DNA from: Leishmania donovani
Lineage: Eukaryota; Euglenozoa; Kinetoplastea; Trypanosomatida; Trypanosomatidae
Assembly: GCF_000227135.1 (NCBI RefSeq)
Contig: NC_018252.1
Coordinates: 605,230 to 669,229, forward strand
Direction of reading: 5' to 3'
DNA: 64,000 nt
Made by a program: the position numbers and the translations under genes. The notes beneath the pieces are model-generated. The model did no database searches. It was not told the origin of the DNA and was given only the letters and a program-made list of their open reading frames with translations. This document shows positions 31,213 to 41,014 of the stretch, piece by piece (within the stretch, counting starts at the first letter, position 1; each line of letters begins with the position of its first letter).

Positions 31213-32193
31213 CTACTGCTGCTGCTTCTCCGGTTGCTGCTGCTTCTCGTTGTTCTCACCGCCGGTGGCATTGCCGCGGCGAGCGGCATCTTCGCCGTAC
31301 ACGGTGGAGAGATGCTCGATCTGGTCGATCTCCCTGCGCAGGATCGTGGCAGCACACTTGATCATGAGGGCGTCCTTGAACTGCTGCGAGTTGAAGTCCA
31401 TGCGACCAGTCTGGTCACGCTGGCGCTTCAGTGCCTCGTCGCGAATCGCGCGGAAGTTCTCGACGGCGGTCATCATCTCATGCTCTTCCTTGCCACCTCC
31501 GCTGCCGCCGGCCACGATCTCCTGCGCCGCCGCCACCGCGCGCTCCAGACGGCGCTGCTCCTCGTCCACGGCATCCGTCGAGGACTTGTGGTCGATGGAG
31601 GCCACGTACGCCACCTCGTCGAGGTTCTGCAGCTTGCTACGAGGGAAGGGGCGACCACCGTTGTAAAGGACAAGGGAGGTGATGTGGCTCAGCATCACAT
31701 CCGAGGCAAGGTTGTTCATGGGGGCGAGGGTGACCCGGTGGTCGATGTGCTTCAGCGTTCGATCTGCAGGGTCCTCGAAAACGACGGAGGCCGTCCACGC
31801 CACCTTCGGCGTCGTCCCGTCTTCGTGGGGCATCTCGCAGTGCAGGTGAAGGCAGTGGCGACCCTGGAAAATGACAGACGGCGCGTTGCACCACAGCTGG
31901 TAGTCCTCCTCGGTCAGGTCCGCACCAGGCTGCCCCGCCGAGTACCAGCCTATGAGGTCCTGCGTCGTGTAGCGGCGCTTGGCGGCGCGCCGGCGCGTCA
32001 GCTCTGCGCGATGGGCCTTCGTGTTCGGAACCTCCGTATCCTTGTGCGTGTGCGGAATGAAGTCCGTGATGACGATCTCCTCCGCCCTGACAGTGCCGAG
32101 TATGTAGCCCGCAGCGTACTTCTTGCGCTTGGCGTGCTCAACGATGAACGCCGCCGGGTACGGCGTCAGCTGAATCGCAACCTCGGACGACAT
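31213..32193 (-). CDS. MPN-domain protein, probable eIF3 subunit f
   Basis: A 326-residue protein with a non-catalytic MPN (Mov34) domain in its first half: the strands GYILGTVRAEEIVITDFIP and LIGWYSAG, then a strand with LHLHCE. The JAMM zinc motif (HxH...S..D after GW) is missing because GWYSAG replaces GWIHTHP, so it is a scaffold type and not a deubiquitinase. The C-terminal half is helical, with an acidic linker and the segment DALMIKCAATILRREIDQIE, which resembles the eIF3f C-terminal helix (D-LM-x-YLA-L). The tail is poly-Gln. eIF3f is part of the core of translation initiation factor 3. Rpn8, CSN6 and eIF3h are the alternatives; the fit to eIF3f is the best I see but remains moderate. 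The ATG at 32193 is the first after a pyrimidine tract and AG. Confidence 0.6.
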   Translation of the reverse strand: MSSEVAIQLTPYPAAFIVEHAKRKKYAAGYILGTVRAEEIVITDFIPHTHKDTEVPNTKAHRAELTRRRAAKRRYTTQDLIGWYSAGQPGADLTEEDYQLWCNAPSVIFQGRHCLHLHCEMPHEDGTTPKVAWTASVVFEDPADRTLKHIDHRVTLAPMNNLASDVMLSHITSLVLYNGGRPFPRSKLQNLDEVAYVASIDHKSSTDAVDEEQRRLERAVAAAQEIVAGGSGGGKEEHEMMTAVENFRAIRDEALKRQRDQTGRMDFNSQQFKDALMIKCAATILRREIDQIEHLSTVYGEDAARRGNATGGENNEKQQQPEKQQQ

Positions 32194-33453
32194 GGCAAGG
32201 CGAGCGTGTCGGGGCGGTGATTGATGGAATGCACTTGAGTGCGTGTATGTCGTTTCGGGCTGCGAAACCTTTTTGACGAGGTCCGGAGGAGAGGAGGTGC
32301 CTGTAGCTGGAGGTGTGTTACTGATGTGGTGACTCGAGATAAGCGTGTGTGCGAGGAAGAGACGACGAATGCGTTGCAGAAGACGAGTAGCACATGCTGA
32401 TGGCGAGGCATGGAGTAGGGCGTATGCAAGACACACACACACACATGTAGATGCAGCGGTGCAGACATGAACCCTCAACGATTTATGCACCAATGCACAT
32501 GCATACGCCACGGCGAGAGTGCCGCGGGGATGGCGGGCTGTGGGAATGGGGTCTGAGCGAGTGTGGCGGCGGCAAGGGGGGGGGGCAGGAGACGACAGCT
32601 CCGTTGCGGGTGGGGTGCGGCACCGAACACAACTTCGCTTTTTCCTCATACCTCCTCCCCGCACGCGCACTCTCAATCCCTTTGAAGCAGCGCTGACGTG
32701 CACCGTCAGAGCGCCGCTTGTCTGCCATTCCGAATATTACCCACTTTTTGTGTCTTGCTTCTGTGTTTTCCACGACGTGCGTGCGCTTCCGTGTGCGCAA
32801 AAGTTGCTCCTCGTGCACACGTGTGGCACGCAGCCTTGCACCTACGGCTGACGGATTAAGAAACGTTATGCCAGGCACACACACACACACACACACACAC
32901 GCACGCACACATGCAGTCCAATCAAGAGATCAGCGCTGAGAGGGTTCAGCGCAACGGCATGTGGCACATCCTTCTTCTTCTGCCATTGCCAATGCTGCTG
33001 CTGCGGCTGATGTCCTTCAGGATGATCTTCCTACGTAATTTTGTTAACCATACTATCCGAAGAAGACAACGAAGTATGCGCACAAACGTACACACATCCA
33101 GTGTTGCTTGCTCGAGGGACCTTCATCTGGATACTCGTCGGGGCGCTGCTCCACTGCTCTCCAGCACCTGCGCCCCTCCTCCCCGATACTTTCCCACCCA
33201 CTGACATACCCATCGACGCGCGCGCCTGTCTGTTGCTTCTCTCTGTGCCACCGCTGCGCAGCGGGCTGCGCTAACAAAGATAATGGAGCACCAGCAACCA
33301 CGATACCGTGGCGAGGTGAACGGTGGGAGAGGGTGAGGGAGGGCGACGATGGATACGAGGATGTAGATGGACTCAACACAACACGGCTACACCCACTCTC
33401 TTGGGTATTTTTGGTGCCGCCTGTGTATGTACTGCCGCTTCTTCCGTTTGTGC
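32194..33453. other. Intergenic spacer (small membrane protein 3' UTR / eIF3f 5' UTR)
   Basis: No gene is supported. It includes (CA)n at 32433-32446 and 32876-32900 and a G run at 32575-32586. The stretch 32700-32870 is relatively T-rich and unique, but has no open frame of note. Confidence 0.55.
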
Positions 33454-33891
33454 TTAGTGGTGGACACCAGCGGCACCGCTCTTGTGGTAGTAGTCCTTTC
33501 CGGGCAGGAGGTCACCTGGCGGCTGGATGATGGTTTCCTTGGGGCCGTAGGCGGAGTACAGCTTCTCTATGTCCGTAAAGACACGGATGCGGAGCTGATC
33601 CTGCGGCGATAGCTTGCGCACTTCCTCCAGCGAACCACCCCAGCGCTGAATCATGGCCTTCTCCACAAAGTCGGGCTCCAGCGAGTGGTCATTGTGGTAG
33701 CGGTGAATGAAGTAAATGACGGGAACGCCGCACGCCCAGAAGCGCACCTCGCCCGGGATCGCCCACTGCACGCAGCCGCTCCACGCGCGCTGGAAGTAGT
33801 AGTCACAGAAGGCGCGCGAGGCCATCACGGGGCCCTTGAGAAAGCCCGGCGCAACGATGCGCTTGCTGCGGTAGGTGGAGAAAAATACCAT
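33454..33891 (-). CDS. Conserved-looking small membrane protein, likely mitochondrial
   Basis: A 145-residue protein I do not recognise. The first 29 residues contain R and K but no acidic residue, compatible with a mitochondrial presequence. One hydrophobic segment (about 39-64, WSGCVQWAI through FWACGVPVIYFIHRYH) could span a membrane. The C-terminal half is hydrophilic with helical character (LEEVRKLSPQDQLRIRVFTDIEKLY) and ends in PPGDLLPGKDYYH. This size and one-helix layout are typical of lineage-specific accessory subunits of the trypanosomatid respiratory chain or ATP synthase, but that is inference. Coding potential is supported by a continuous frame with normal composition between repeat-rich flanks. 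The start is the first ATG after two pyrimidine tracts with AG. Confidence 0.7.
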   Translation of the reverse strand: MVFFSTYRSKRIVAPGFLKGPVMASRAFCDYYFQRAWSGCVQWAIPGEVRFWACGVPVIYFIHRYHNDHSLEPDFVEKAMIQRWGGSLEEVRKLSPQDQLRIRVFTDIEKLYSAYGPKETIIQPPGDLLPGKDYYHKSGAAGVHH

Positions 33892-35664
33892 TATGTGTAC
33901 GCGTGTAGTGCTGGCGGCGGTCGGCGATGGTGATGAGGGGGAGAGAGAAACGTGCCTCTGGAGAGGATTCGTTAAAAAAAGAGAAGCTGCCGCAGTGCGG
34001 GGCCCAATGTGTGTGTGCGTGTGTTAAGAGGAGGTAGAGTGGTGTGCGTTGGTAATAGACAAAGAAGTGGGGAAGATCATATAGCGGAGGCGAAGGGAGG
34101 ATAGGAGGAGGAGGAGGAGGAGGGGGGTGCCAAGACAACTTCTCCCTCTCTCTTGCGTTCTGCGTTCGCCTGCAGGTGCAGCCCCTCCCCCTGGCCCAAA
34201 CAGACACAAAGCCCTCTGTCGGACGTAAGCACATGCACACACACACACACACAGATAGACCCACACGAGTACGTGCATGCACACGCGCCTGGGTGTGTCT
34301 GGTGTTTGCCAGGGAGCACAAGGGGAAGGGAGGAAGAGGGAGGTATGTATGCGTGCTGCTGCGCACTGCCGTCACGTGCACACGGGCGTCTCTTCTTTAA
34401 GGCAACCACAACATTTTTTTATGCCTTCGCTCGCTCGCTCCTTTTTCTGCGTGCACTCGTGTTCTCACATGAGGGGGTTTACGATGGTGCTGACGAAGGG
34501 GCAAGGAAGGAACATGTATTGAGCCGATGAATGCATGCCGATGGTGCGCGCTCGATTAGAGGGACGGTGCACTGGTGGTCGGCCGAAGAGGATGCACCCT
34601 ATCGCACAGACAAAGACATGGAGAAAGGAAAACAGTGCAGAGGCACGGAAGACAACACAGAGCAACCCGACAAGAGGGCGCAGAAAGGGGGTGGGGCGGG
34701 GTGGGGGGGGTGCAACCAAAGAAAGAAACCAAACACGTTGGACTTCATTCACAAGGGCACATCGAAACACCCGATTGGACGATGTCCACCAGCACAAGAC
34801 GGTGGTGCTTCTCCCCCAGCTCCTCCTCGAAGAGCGCCACTCGTCAGGCGACAGCTTCCACTGGCGGAGCCAGCGAGCGCGGAAGTCGGCGGGCGGGCAG
34901 GGAGAGAAGGGTGTATGCGTGGGAAGGTGGCAGAGGTGGCGGTGAAAGCCCAAAGTGGCACTTGTGAGAAAGGAGGAAGAGGGCAAGGCCATCCCTGGGC
35001 CCATAAACCTGTGGTGAAACAGCATAAACATGCCTCAGCCGCCCAACGGACGCACTGCCGTGGCACCTCCGCTCACAAGATGGGCATGAGCGCTATCGAA
35101 ACAAGAAAAAAAAAGACAGTGAGCAGCACACCATTAGCGTCAACACGGTGACTACAGAGCCGGACACACAAGGCATGAAGATACATGAAAGGAGAGGACT
35201 TGTGGAGTGCACACAGCTTGACCGCACACACACATACACACACACACACACACAGATACGCGTATTGATGCGCGTTCCTTAGACAGAGATAGAGCCAGCA
35301 AAAGAGAGCGGTAATCCCCGCCAAAAAATCAACACAACGCCGAAACATGCAAGCTAGACCCCCCAACCCCTCTACACACACACACACTGGCACACACCTT
35401 AGCCCCCCTCCCCCTTTTTTGTTTTGCAGAGGCGAAGGGCGCGCGTGTGCGTGAGAAAGGTGTACTAGCAGGATGAGGCAAAAGAAGGGTGGGGGTGTCC
35501 GGAAGAGCGCGCTTCGTGGGCAGGCGTGACGCACTCGCCTTCAACTTTACTCGAGCACTGCGCAGTGCCGCGTGGGGAAGAAGGCGAAAAGCGCGCGCGC
35601 TCTCTCGCCATCTCTCTCCCCGTCACGGACTCACTCGTGTGCAGACCCCGTCATTTTCGCGCGC
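33892..35664. other. Intergenic spacer (DGAT2 3' UTR / small membrane protein 5' UTR)
   Basis: No gene is supported. The frame at 34465-35031 has no domain-like features. The stretch holds a purine run of GGAGGAGGAGG type at 34104-34126, (CA)n at 34233-34252 and 35225-35253, an A-rich run near 35107-35115 and a C-rich/T-rich block at 35403-35422. Confidence 0.55.
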
Positions 35665-37500
35665 TCACTGCATAATGCGCAGACCGGTCGACTCCAAGTC
35701 GTAGATGCCACGGTGCTCGTTATACAGCTTGCGAAGACACTCGATATACTTGCCTTGCCACACCTCGAGATCCTCCTTGGTCGGGTTAGGAATGTGCGGC
35801 ACCTCCAGCGGCTCCCCGACCACCACCACGATCGGGCGGCGGTGCGGCAGCAGCCCGTAGTTGAAGTTGAAGAATCCGCGACCCCTCACCAGCGGGATGG
35901 CGAAGCCGACATACTGCTTCCACAGCACCATCAGGTACCGAATCCATGGCTCGTCGGCCAGCTCCGGCACGCTGTACACGTTGTTCTCGCCGAAGCCGTA
36001 CACTGGCACCAGCGGCGTCCCCTCCTGGAGCGCGATCTTGATGAAGCCTTTGCGCTTGAACAGGAGCAGGTCGTTGCGGTTCGGCTTTGCCATGAGCGAC
36101 TCCTCGGCCCCGCCAACGACGAGCATGATGCTCTGCCCAGGGCCGGACCGGAGCGTCTTTCGGATGCAGGAAGCACTGGCGTCGCCGCACCCCGCCCAGA
36201 TGGCAAGTTGGCGCCATAGGGGCACGTAGAGGTTAACCTTAAGGGTCTGCAGGTGGATCGTGATGCCGTGGAGCGTCTTCGACGCATCGTTCTGGTCGAG
36301 CCCAAAGTTGACGATGGCGCCGAACGAGTGAATGCCGTGCGGGTGGTACACAAAAAAGTAGTTGCGCTCCTTGTCGAAGCGGCGCCGCACCGGCCTGGGG
36401 ATGACGAGGCGTATGGGGAAGTAGTCGCAGTAGTAGCGCCACACGAAGCAGCGCGTGAACGTTTGGTGCTTGCACAGCGGATGCCTGGGCCGCCCGAAGG
36501 TGAAGATCCAGATGAGGTACATCACCATGAAGGGCGCCGTGTAGCGCGAGAGCAGGAGCAGCCCCGTGATGGCCATACAGATGGGGATCCCCGTGAAAAA
36601 GGTGAAGATGGAAACAATAAGCGACTGCAGCCGCCGCTGGCCGGGGGTGTGGATGACGCTGCGCCACGAGAAGTGCGCGCCGTGAGCGCCAAAGGAGGTG
36701 GAGGACGGGTTCTCGTCGACGTAATGCTCCAGCGCGGCGAGTAGCCTGTCGGCCGCCGCCGCCTTTGGGCTATACTCCCGCTTTCCTTCTGTGGGCCGAG
36801 ATATTTCTACTGCATCCTCGGCTGCCTTTCCACTTGGGCCATCTGCTGATGGCGTTCTCGGAACGCTCCATGACGCCGCAGCGGTGTCGGTGGGGCCCGC
36901 CATGGAGATGGTTTCCTTGAACGGTGTGCACTGCGCAGGCAGGGATGGCATAGTGAGTGCTGAGGAGCACCCGCTCGCGCTCTCATGTGCTGCTACAGCG
37001 TCGCGATAGCGTTGTTCCTCGCCAACGGCGAAGAGGAACGCGCGGCGGAGGTTTTTCACTTCGGTGCTGGCGATGTAACGGCCGCGCTGCTGCAGCTGCT
37101 GGAGGTGGTCAATCGCGTAAAGAATCTTGTCCAGGCCCTCCTCGACCTCTTCTCGAGAGGCAGGCGGGCGCGCGTGCGTGAGCGGCGGCTTATCGACGTG
37201 GTGGCCTGCTTCGCCGACACGTCCGTTAGTGCTGTGGCCACCCGTGCGCTGCGTACCGCAGCTACGGGCCGACGCCTCGTTGGCCAGAAATTGAAAGGAG
37301 GAAGAGATGGTGGAGGTGAGCTGCGCTATCAAAGAGCGCCTGCCTGCGTTGACCTTATCCTCTGCAGTGTCTGCGATTGTTGCTGCATCTTGCGCCGGTA
37401 GCGATGATGCAGGCGGCGATTTCAATCGCGGAGGAGTCGGCGCACGCACCTGAGATTGGTGCTGCTGCTGTAGCCGTTGCTGTTGTGGTGCTCCGTCCAT
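35665..37500 (-). CDS. DGAT2-family acyltransferase (diacylglycerol acyltransferase-like)
   Basis: A 611-residue membrane enzyme of the DGAT2/MOGAT family, which makes triacylglycerol (or related neutral lipids) at the ER from acyl-CoA. The domain starts at about 295 with a hydrophobic hairpin (296-340), then YFFVYHPHGIHSFGAI with the catalytic HPHG at 386-389, the VGGAEESL motif (462-469), RKGFIKIALQEGTPLVPVYGFGE (in the 483-505 region) and VVVVGEPLEVP (558-568). All are hallmark blocks. The preceding 290 residues are an added region, mostly low complexity with a helical portion at about 112-175; typical DGAT2 enzymes are about 350-390 residues in all. Substrate (diacyl- or monoacylglycerol, or wax alcohol) cannot be told. 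The start at 37500 follows a pyrimidine tract. Confidence 0.88.
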   Translation of the reverse strand: MDGAPQQQRLQQQHQSQVRAPTPPRLKSPPASSLPAQDAATIADTAEDKVNAGRRSLIAQLTSTISSSFQFLANEASARSCGTQRTGGHSTNGRVGEAGHHVDKPPLTHARPPASREEVEEGLDKILYAIDHLQQLQQRGRYIASTEVKNLRRAFLFAVGEEQRYRDAVAAHESASGCSSALTMPSLPAQCTPFKETISMAGPTDTAAASWSVPRTPSADGPSGKAAEDAVEISRPTEGKREYSPKAAAADRLLAALEHYVDENPSSTSFGAHGAHFSWRSVIHTPGQRRLQSLIVSIFTFFTGIPICMAITGLLLLSRYTAPFMVMYLIWIFTFGRPRHPLCKHQTFTRCFVWRYYCDYFPIRLVIPRPVRRRFDKERNYFFVYHPHGIHSFGAIVNFGLDQNDASKTLHGITIHLQTLKVNLYVPLWRQLAIWAGCGDASASCIRKTLRSGPGQSIMLVVGGAEESLMAKPNRNDLLLFKRKGFIKIALQEGTPLVPVYGFGENNVYSVPELADEPWIRYLMVLWKQYVGFAIPLVRGRGFFNFNYGLLPHRRPIVVVVGEPLEVPHIPNPTKEDLEVWQGKYIECLRKLYNEHRGIYDLESTGLRIMQ

Positions 37501-38744
37501 GATCGATGACAGCCGTGAAGGAGGTGAGGGGAGGGGCGGTTGTGGCGATCCAGAAAGCTTGCGATGCGGGGGACGCCAGGCCAAGAGGGAGGCAAAGCTG
37601 GAGAGCGAGGGGAAAGGAGGACACAAGGGAACACGAAGGCACGAGAAGATGGAGAAGGACTGCGGCCCTCCTCCCCTTCCCACATCGACGCCCACAGGCA
37701 CGCAACGCGAACAAATGCGACTTTAGGGACGTCCGCGTTGAGCACCGCACCGCAGCGTGATGGGCGACGGGTCGAGGTGTTGACAGGGCGAGATGGGAGG
37801 AATACACCCTTCCCCTCCACACACACACACACAGAGGGTGGGTGTGTGGTGGTGGTGGTGGTGGTGGTGGTGTGTGGGTGGGGGGGGGGCGGGGAGCAAC
37901 GACAGAAAAAAGGCTATTCGTCAACGATTGCGCGGTGCTTTGGGGATGGGGTGGGGGGGGGCGATTCGATACTCAGCGGTGGTGGCCACCACACCCTCAC
38001 ACACACACACACCGGAGTGCGAGAAGGAGAATGAGAGGAGGGCGAGAGAAAGGGAGATGGAGACGGCGCACACCTCATGAACGCTGGTGTCCGTGCCTAA
38101 TGAGTCCAAGAAGTGGATAACGTCGGCAATGGTATCGAAAGCCTCTCGGGGGTGGGGTGGTGGAGGTGAGAGAATGCGTAGCCTTTGGTGCATCAAGGAG
38201 CGTGCAGACCAACACACACGCACGCAGAGTCGCATACACTCACACAGAGGCCAGCCCAGTGCTACTCTTCCTCGCCGACGAAGAGTTTCGCTCTCCTCAG
38301 CGATGCCTCCTCCCCCTCCCCATCGTGCCACCTTCATCGCCAAAGGGAGGCGAGGTGAGAGGGGGGAGGGGGCTGCATGATCCTCTGTGTCTCTCTCCAT
38401 CTCTTTGTGCCTGCGTATTTGTGTGAGGCCTTAGGCGAAGAGGAGGTGGGGTGGGGGTGGGCGCGTGAGAGAAGCTAAGGGACCGAGAGCGCAAAGAAGG
38501 AGGGCCTAATCAGCTTACCAGCGCCAACACAAGACACTGCCATCACCGCTGCGGCGTCATCAGACAACCGCACCGACCAATATCCATCAACAACCATATC
38601 ATCTGCAGCATGGCGAAAACGAAGACAGCGCGGAAACCGACGCCACATGCATGCGCGCGCACATGCTCACCTGTATGTGCGTGCGTGCGAAGTTGTGCCG
38701 AGAGGGGGAGAGAACAGAGGAGCATCTTCGCACAAGTCGCCATC
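37501..38744. other. Intergenic spacer (uL24m 3' UTR / DGAT2 5' UTR)
   Basis: No gene is supported. The notable feature is the G-rich block at 37835-37895, with nine or so GGT units followed by a G10 run, and another G9 run near 37953-37961. A (CA)n run lies at 37818-37832. Confidence 0.6.
37835..37895. repeat. (GGT)n and poly-G tract
   Basis: Plus-strand GGTGGT repeats run into a run of about ten G and then GGGG. The transcribed strand is CCA/C-rich. The plus strand can form G-quadruplexes in principle; no role is claimed. Confidence 0.75.
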
Positions 38745-40067
38745 TTACTCGTCTAGGTCTTCGTCGCCGCCTGCGCTAACGTTGCCTTCCATCGCCCCGT
38801 CGTCTGCCATCGGCTGGTCCACCTCGGCGGTGGCGTCGGCCATGAGTTGCTCAGCGCGGCGATCCGCCTCTGCCGCCTGTGCCTGCGCCGCCGCCTCGGC
38901 CTCAATGGTTGCCTCTTCGTCCTCAAGAACCGAAACGTACGAGTTAATCATGTTCTGCCACCACCCCGGCATTCCCGGCGCGGCCGCGTCGCTGTGAAAC
39001 CGCTGCTCGGACTTGAGCACTTCGGCCACAACCGTTTCGACCGTGATGGTACTCTTGACGGCGTCTTTCTCAGCGTCGCCGGCCTGCGAAGATTCCATCG
39101 CCGCTGAGGTTGCCTGAGAGACGGCCTCAGCCATTCCACCGTGCCCCGCTACGGCCGCTGCGGCCGCCAGCTTCTCTGTTGCGCGCACGAGCACATCCTT
39201 CTGGAAGGTCTGCATGTCCTGCGCGTTGCGCACCTGCAGCGCTCTATGATACTCGTACGACTTCCGAAGCGAGTCCACAAAGTAGTTCTCCATTGCCTGC
39301 AGTCGGCGCACAACCAGCAGCGGCATCTCTTTCTCCCGATCGTACGTGTCTTCGTCGGCGTCCTGGATGGCCGTGTCTTTCAGCGGGTCACCCGCCTCTA
39401 CGGTTTCCTCCGGCGCCGGAATGGGCAGTAGCGCGCCGCTCTCCAGCGAGATGCGCCGCTCCTCCAGCTCGCCTGTTTCCTTGTTGCGCACCTTCACGAT
39501 CTCGAGGTGGCATAGCTGATTCGTGGATGGGTCCACGTGGCGTACGCGAAGGACGCTGATGGGATGTTCGCGCTGCACCACCTGCTCCGGCCGCGTCTCG
39601 CTCGCCGGGATGACGACGTCCTGCACGTTGACGTTCTGAACGAGAATCTCATTCTTGTACTTGACGACGGCGATGATGGCGCCGCGTTGGCCAGCTCCCT
39701 CGCCAGAGACGACTTCGACTGTGTCACCAGGGTACCATATCCACGGCTTGATCTCGTAGTCTGGGGAGAAGTACGGGTAGCGGCCCGCGATCTGAATTTT
39801 TTGATGCGACTCCAGATCACGCGCGATCCACTGGTTGTGGTAGGTGTGATCTTGATAGAAGTCGCGCTCTTTGGGATGGCGGATGGACTCGACCAGTTCG
39901 AGCCTCTCACGGTCGCGCAGGTCAATCTTATCGTCAGTGTAGATACCCTTGAGAAGGCCCGGCTTCACCTTGGGGAGACGCAGAAGGTTGGGGCTCACAT
40001 TGTAGGCCTTGAGCATCTTCTCCGGGCGCTTGTAGAAGCGCGACCGGGTACGGTACCGCGCGTACAT
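38745..40067 (-). CDS. Mitochondrial ribosomal protein uL24m (KOW domain)
   Basis: A 440-residue protein with a KOW/L24 core at about 108-160: the block WYPGDTVEVVSGEGAGQRG followed by a strand with KNEILVQNVNVQDV matches the uL24 motif for binding near the 5' end of large-subunit rRNA. The N-terminus (MYARYRTRSRFYKRPEKML) is basic and suits mitochondrial import. Residues from about 230 on, including an Ala-rich coiled stretch and an acidic tail, are trypanosomatid-style extensions; bacterial L24 is only about 100 residues. An in-frame ATG at 40151 would add 28 residues, but the first AG after the pyrimidine tract lies at 40119-40118, downstream of it. The mature mRNA should therefore begin inside that extension, and 40067 is preferred. 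Confidence 0.85.
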   Translation of the reverse strand: MYARYRTRSRFYKRPEKMLKAYNVSPNLLRLPKVKPGLLKGIYTDDKIDLRDRERLELVESIRHPKERDFYQDHTYHNQWIARDLESHQKIQIAGRYPYFSPDYEIKPWIWYPGDTVEVVSGEGAGQRGAIIAVVKYKNEILVQNVNVQDVVIPASETRPEQVVQREHPISVLRVRHVDPSTNQLCHLEIVKVRNKETGELEERRISLESGALLPIPAPEETVEAGDPLKDTAIQDADEDTYDREKEMPLLVVRRLQAMENYFVDSLRKSYEYHRALQVRNAQDMQTFQKDVLVRATEKLAAAAAVAGHGGMAEAVSQATSAAMESSQAGDAEKDAVKSTITVETVVAEVLKSEQRFHSDAAAPGMPGWWQNMINSYVSVLEDEEATIEAEAAAQAQAAEADRRAEQLMADATAEVDQPMADDGAMEGNVSAGGDEDLDE

Positions 40068-40753
40068 CAGTGCTTGCGCGCAAGCGAATGAGACACGAAC
40101 ACACCGAATTCGGAAGCCTTTGCGTATGCGCACACAGCCCATACCGATCACACAGGAGGAGGGGTAGGGGAGGGGAGGGGAGGGGAGGGGATGGAGAGGG
40201 CGAAGGAGTCGTCAGGCGCGCCAAACAAGAGATGGAGAGGGAGAGCATGAAAGACAAAACAGTCACACGGACGTGTCTGTGCGCCTACACGCGTGAGCGT
40301 GCGCGTCCGTGCATCGCCAGCAGGACGAGGGGGAAGGAGAGGGGCAGTGCACGAGAAAGGGATACCACACGCCATACGTGCAACCGAGAGTGAACTCCGT
40401 GCGCACGTCTCTCTCTCTGAGAGCTGCAACGTGCACAAGAAGGCCGATCAGGTCAACTTTTCGACGGAATCGAGCGACTCGGCAGCGCCGTGGGCGCTAT
40501 CAAGCGATGCGGTTTGTGCTCTTACCGTGCTCCCGGCTTTCACTGTGTCTGTGTGTAGTGCAAAAGAGGCTTGCCTCGTTCTACTCGATACCGGCGCGGC
40601 AGCATAGGGGAGTGCACCGCTCAGTGGGAGGGTAGCCACGGGGAAAGGGGCGGCGGTCGTGGTGGTGTGTGTGTGTATGTGTGTGAGAGAAAGTGCTGCC
40701 CTGCCCGTCCTGCACTGCTGCGTGGAGGCGACACGCTTTCCTTCATCGGCACG
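40068..40753. other. Intergenic spacer (CX9C 3' UTR / uL24m 5' UTR)
   Basis: A short spacer with no gene. It contains the (GGGGA)n tract at 40155-40200, which is (TCCCC)n on the transcribed strand, and ordinary sequence up to the twin CX9C stop. Confidence 0.6.
40118..40200 (-). promoter_or_regulatory. Polypyrimidine tract and spliced-leader acceptor, uL24m
   Basis: The tract is five or more perfect CCCCT units on the minus strand (40155-40200). The first AG after it is at 40119-40118. No AG occurs between the tract and that site, and the ATG codons at 40151 and 40142 fall upstream of it, which decides the start of the gene. Confidence 0.65.
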
Positions 40754-41014
40754 CTACCACACTTTCCACCAATGCTTATTCTTCGCTGCCAAGTACTTCT
40801 CCATGCAGGTCATGTACTCCCGCAGCTCTGTCTGGCAGTGCTGTAGCGACGTCTTGGCCGTCGTCACATCATGGCCATCCATCATGACTGCATGCGCCTC
40901 GAAGCAACGGAAGAAGGTGTCTGTCTGCGTCGCGCACTGCTTGCACGACGTGGGAAAGTACTGAGGCAGCCTTGTGATGGCCTTCTCGCGTGCCGGTGGC
41001 AGTGGCTGCGTCAT
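40754..41014 (-). CDS. Twin CX9C (CHCH) mitochondrial intermembrane-space protein
   Basis: An 86-residue protein with two CX9C pairs, C27-x9-C37 and C60-x9-C70, each in a helix, plus an extra C24. This is the coiled-coil-helix fold of proteins oxidised in the mitochondrial intermembrane space, often cytochrome oxidase assembly factors or small respiratory-chain subunits. No presequence is visible, as expected. The tail HWWKVW is unusual. Trypanosomatids lack a recognisable Mia40, so import would rely on Erv1. The member of the family is not identifiable by eye (Cmc-type assembly factors are candidates). The ATG at 41014 is the first after the predicted acceptor; a longer frame to 41116 lies before the splice site and is not used. 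Confidence 0.82.
   Translation of the reverse strand: MTQPLPPAREKAITRLPQYFPTSCKQCATQTDTFFRCFEAHAVMMDGHDVTTAKTSLQHCQTELREYMTCMEKYLAAKNKHWWKVW

Noticed and set aside
34465..35031. 188-codon minus-strand frame
   Set aside because: Composition is Phe/Cys/Pro-rich without domain features and it sits in a repeat-flanked spacer.
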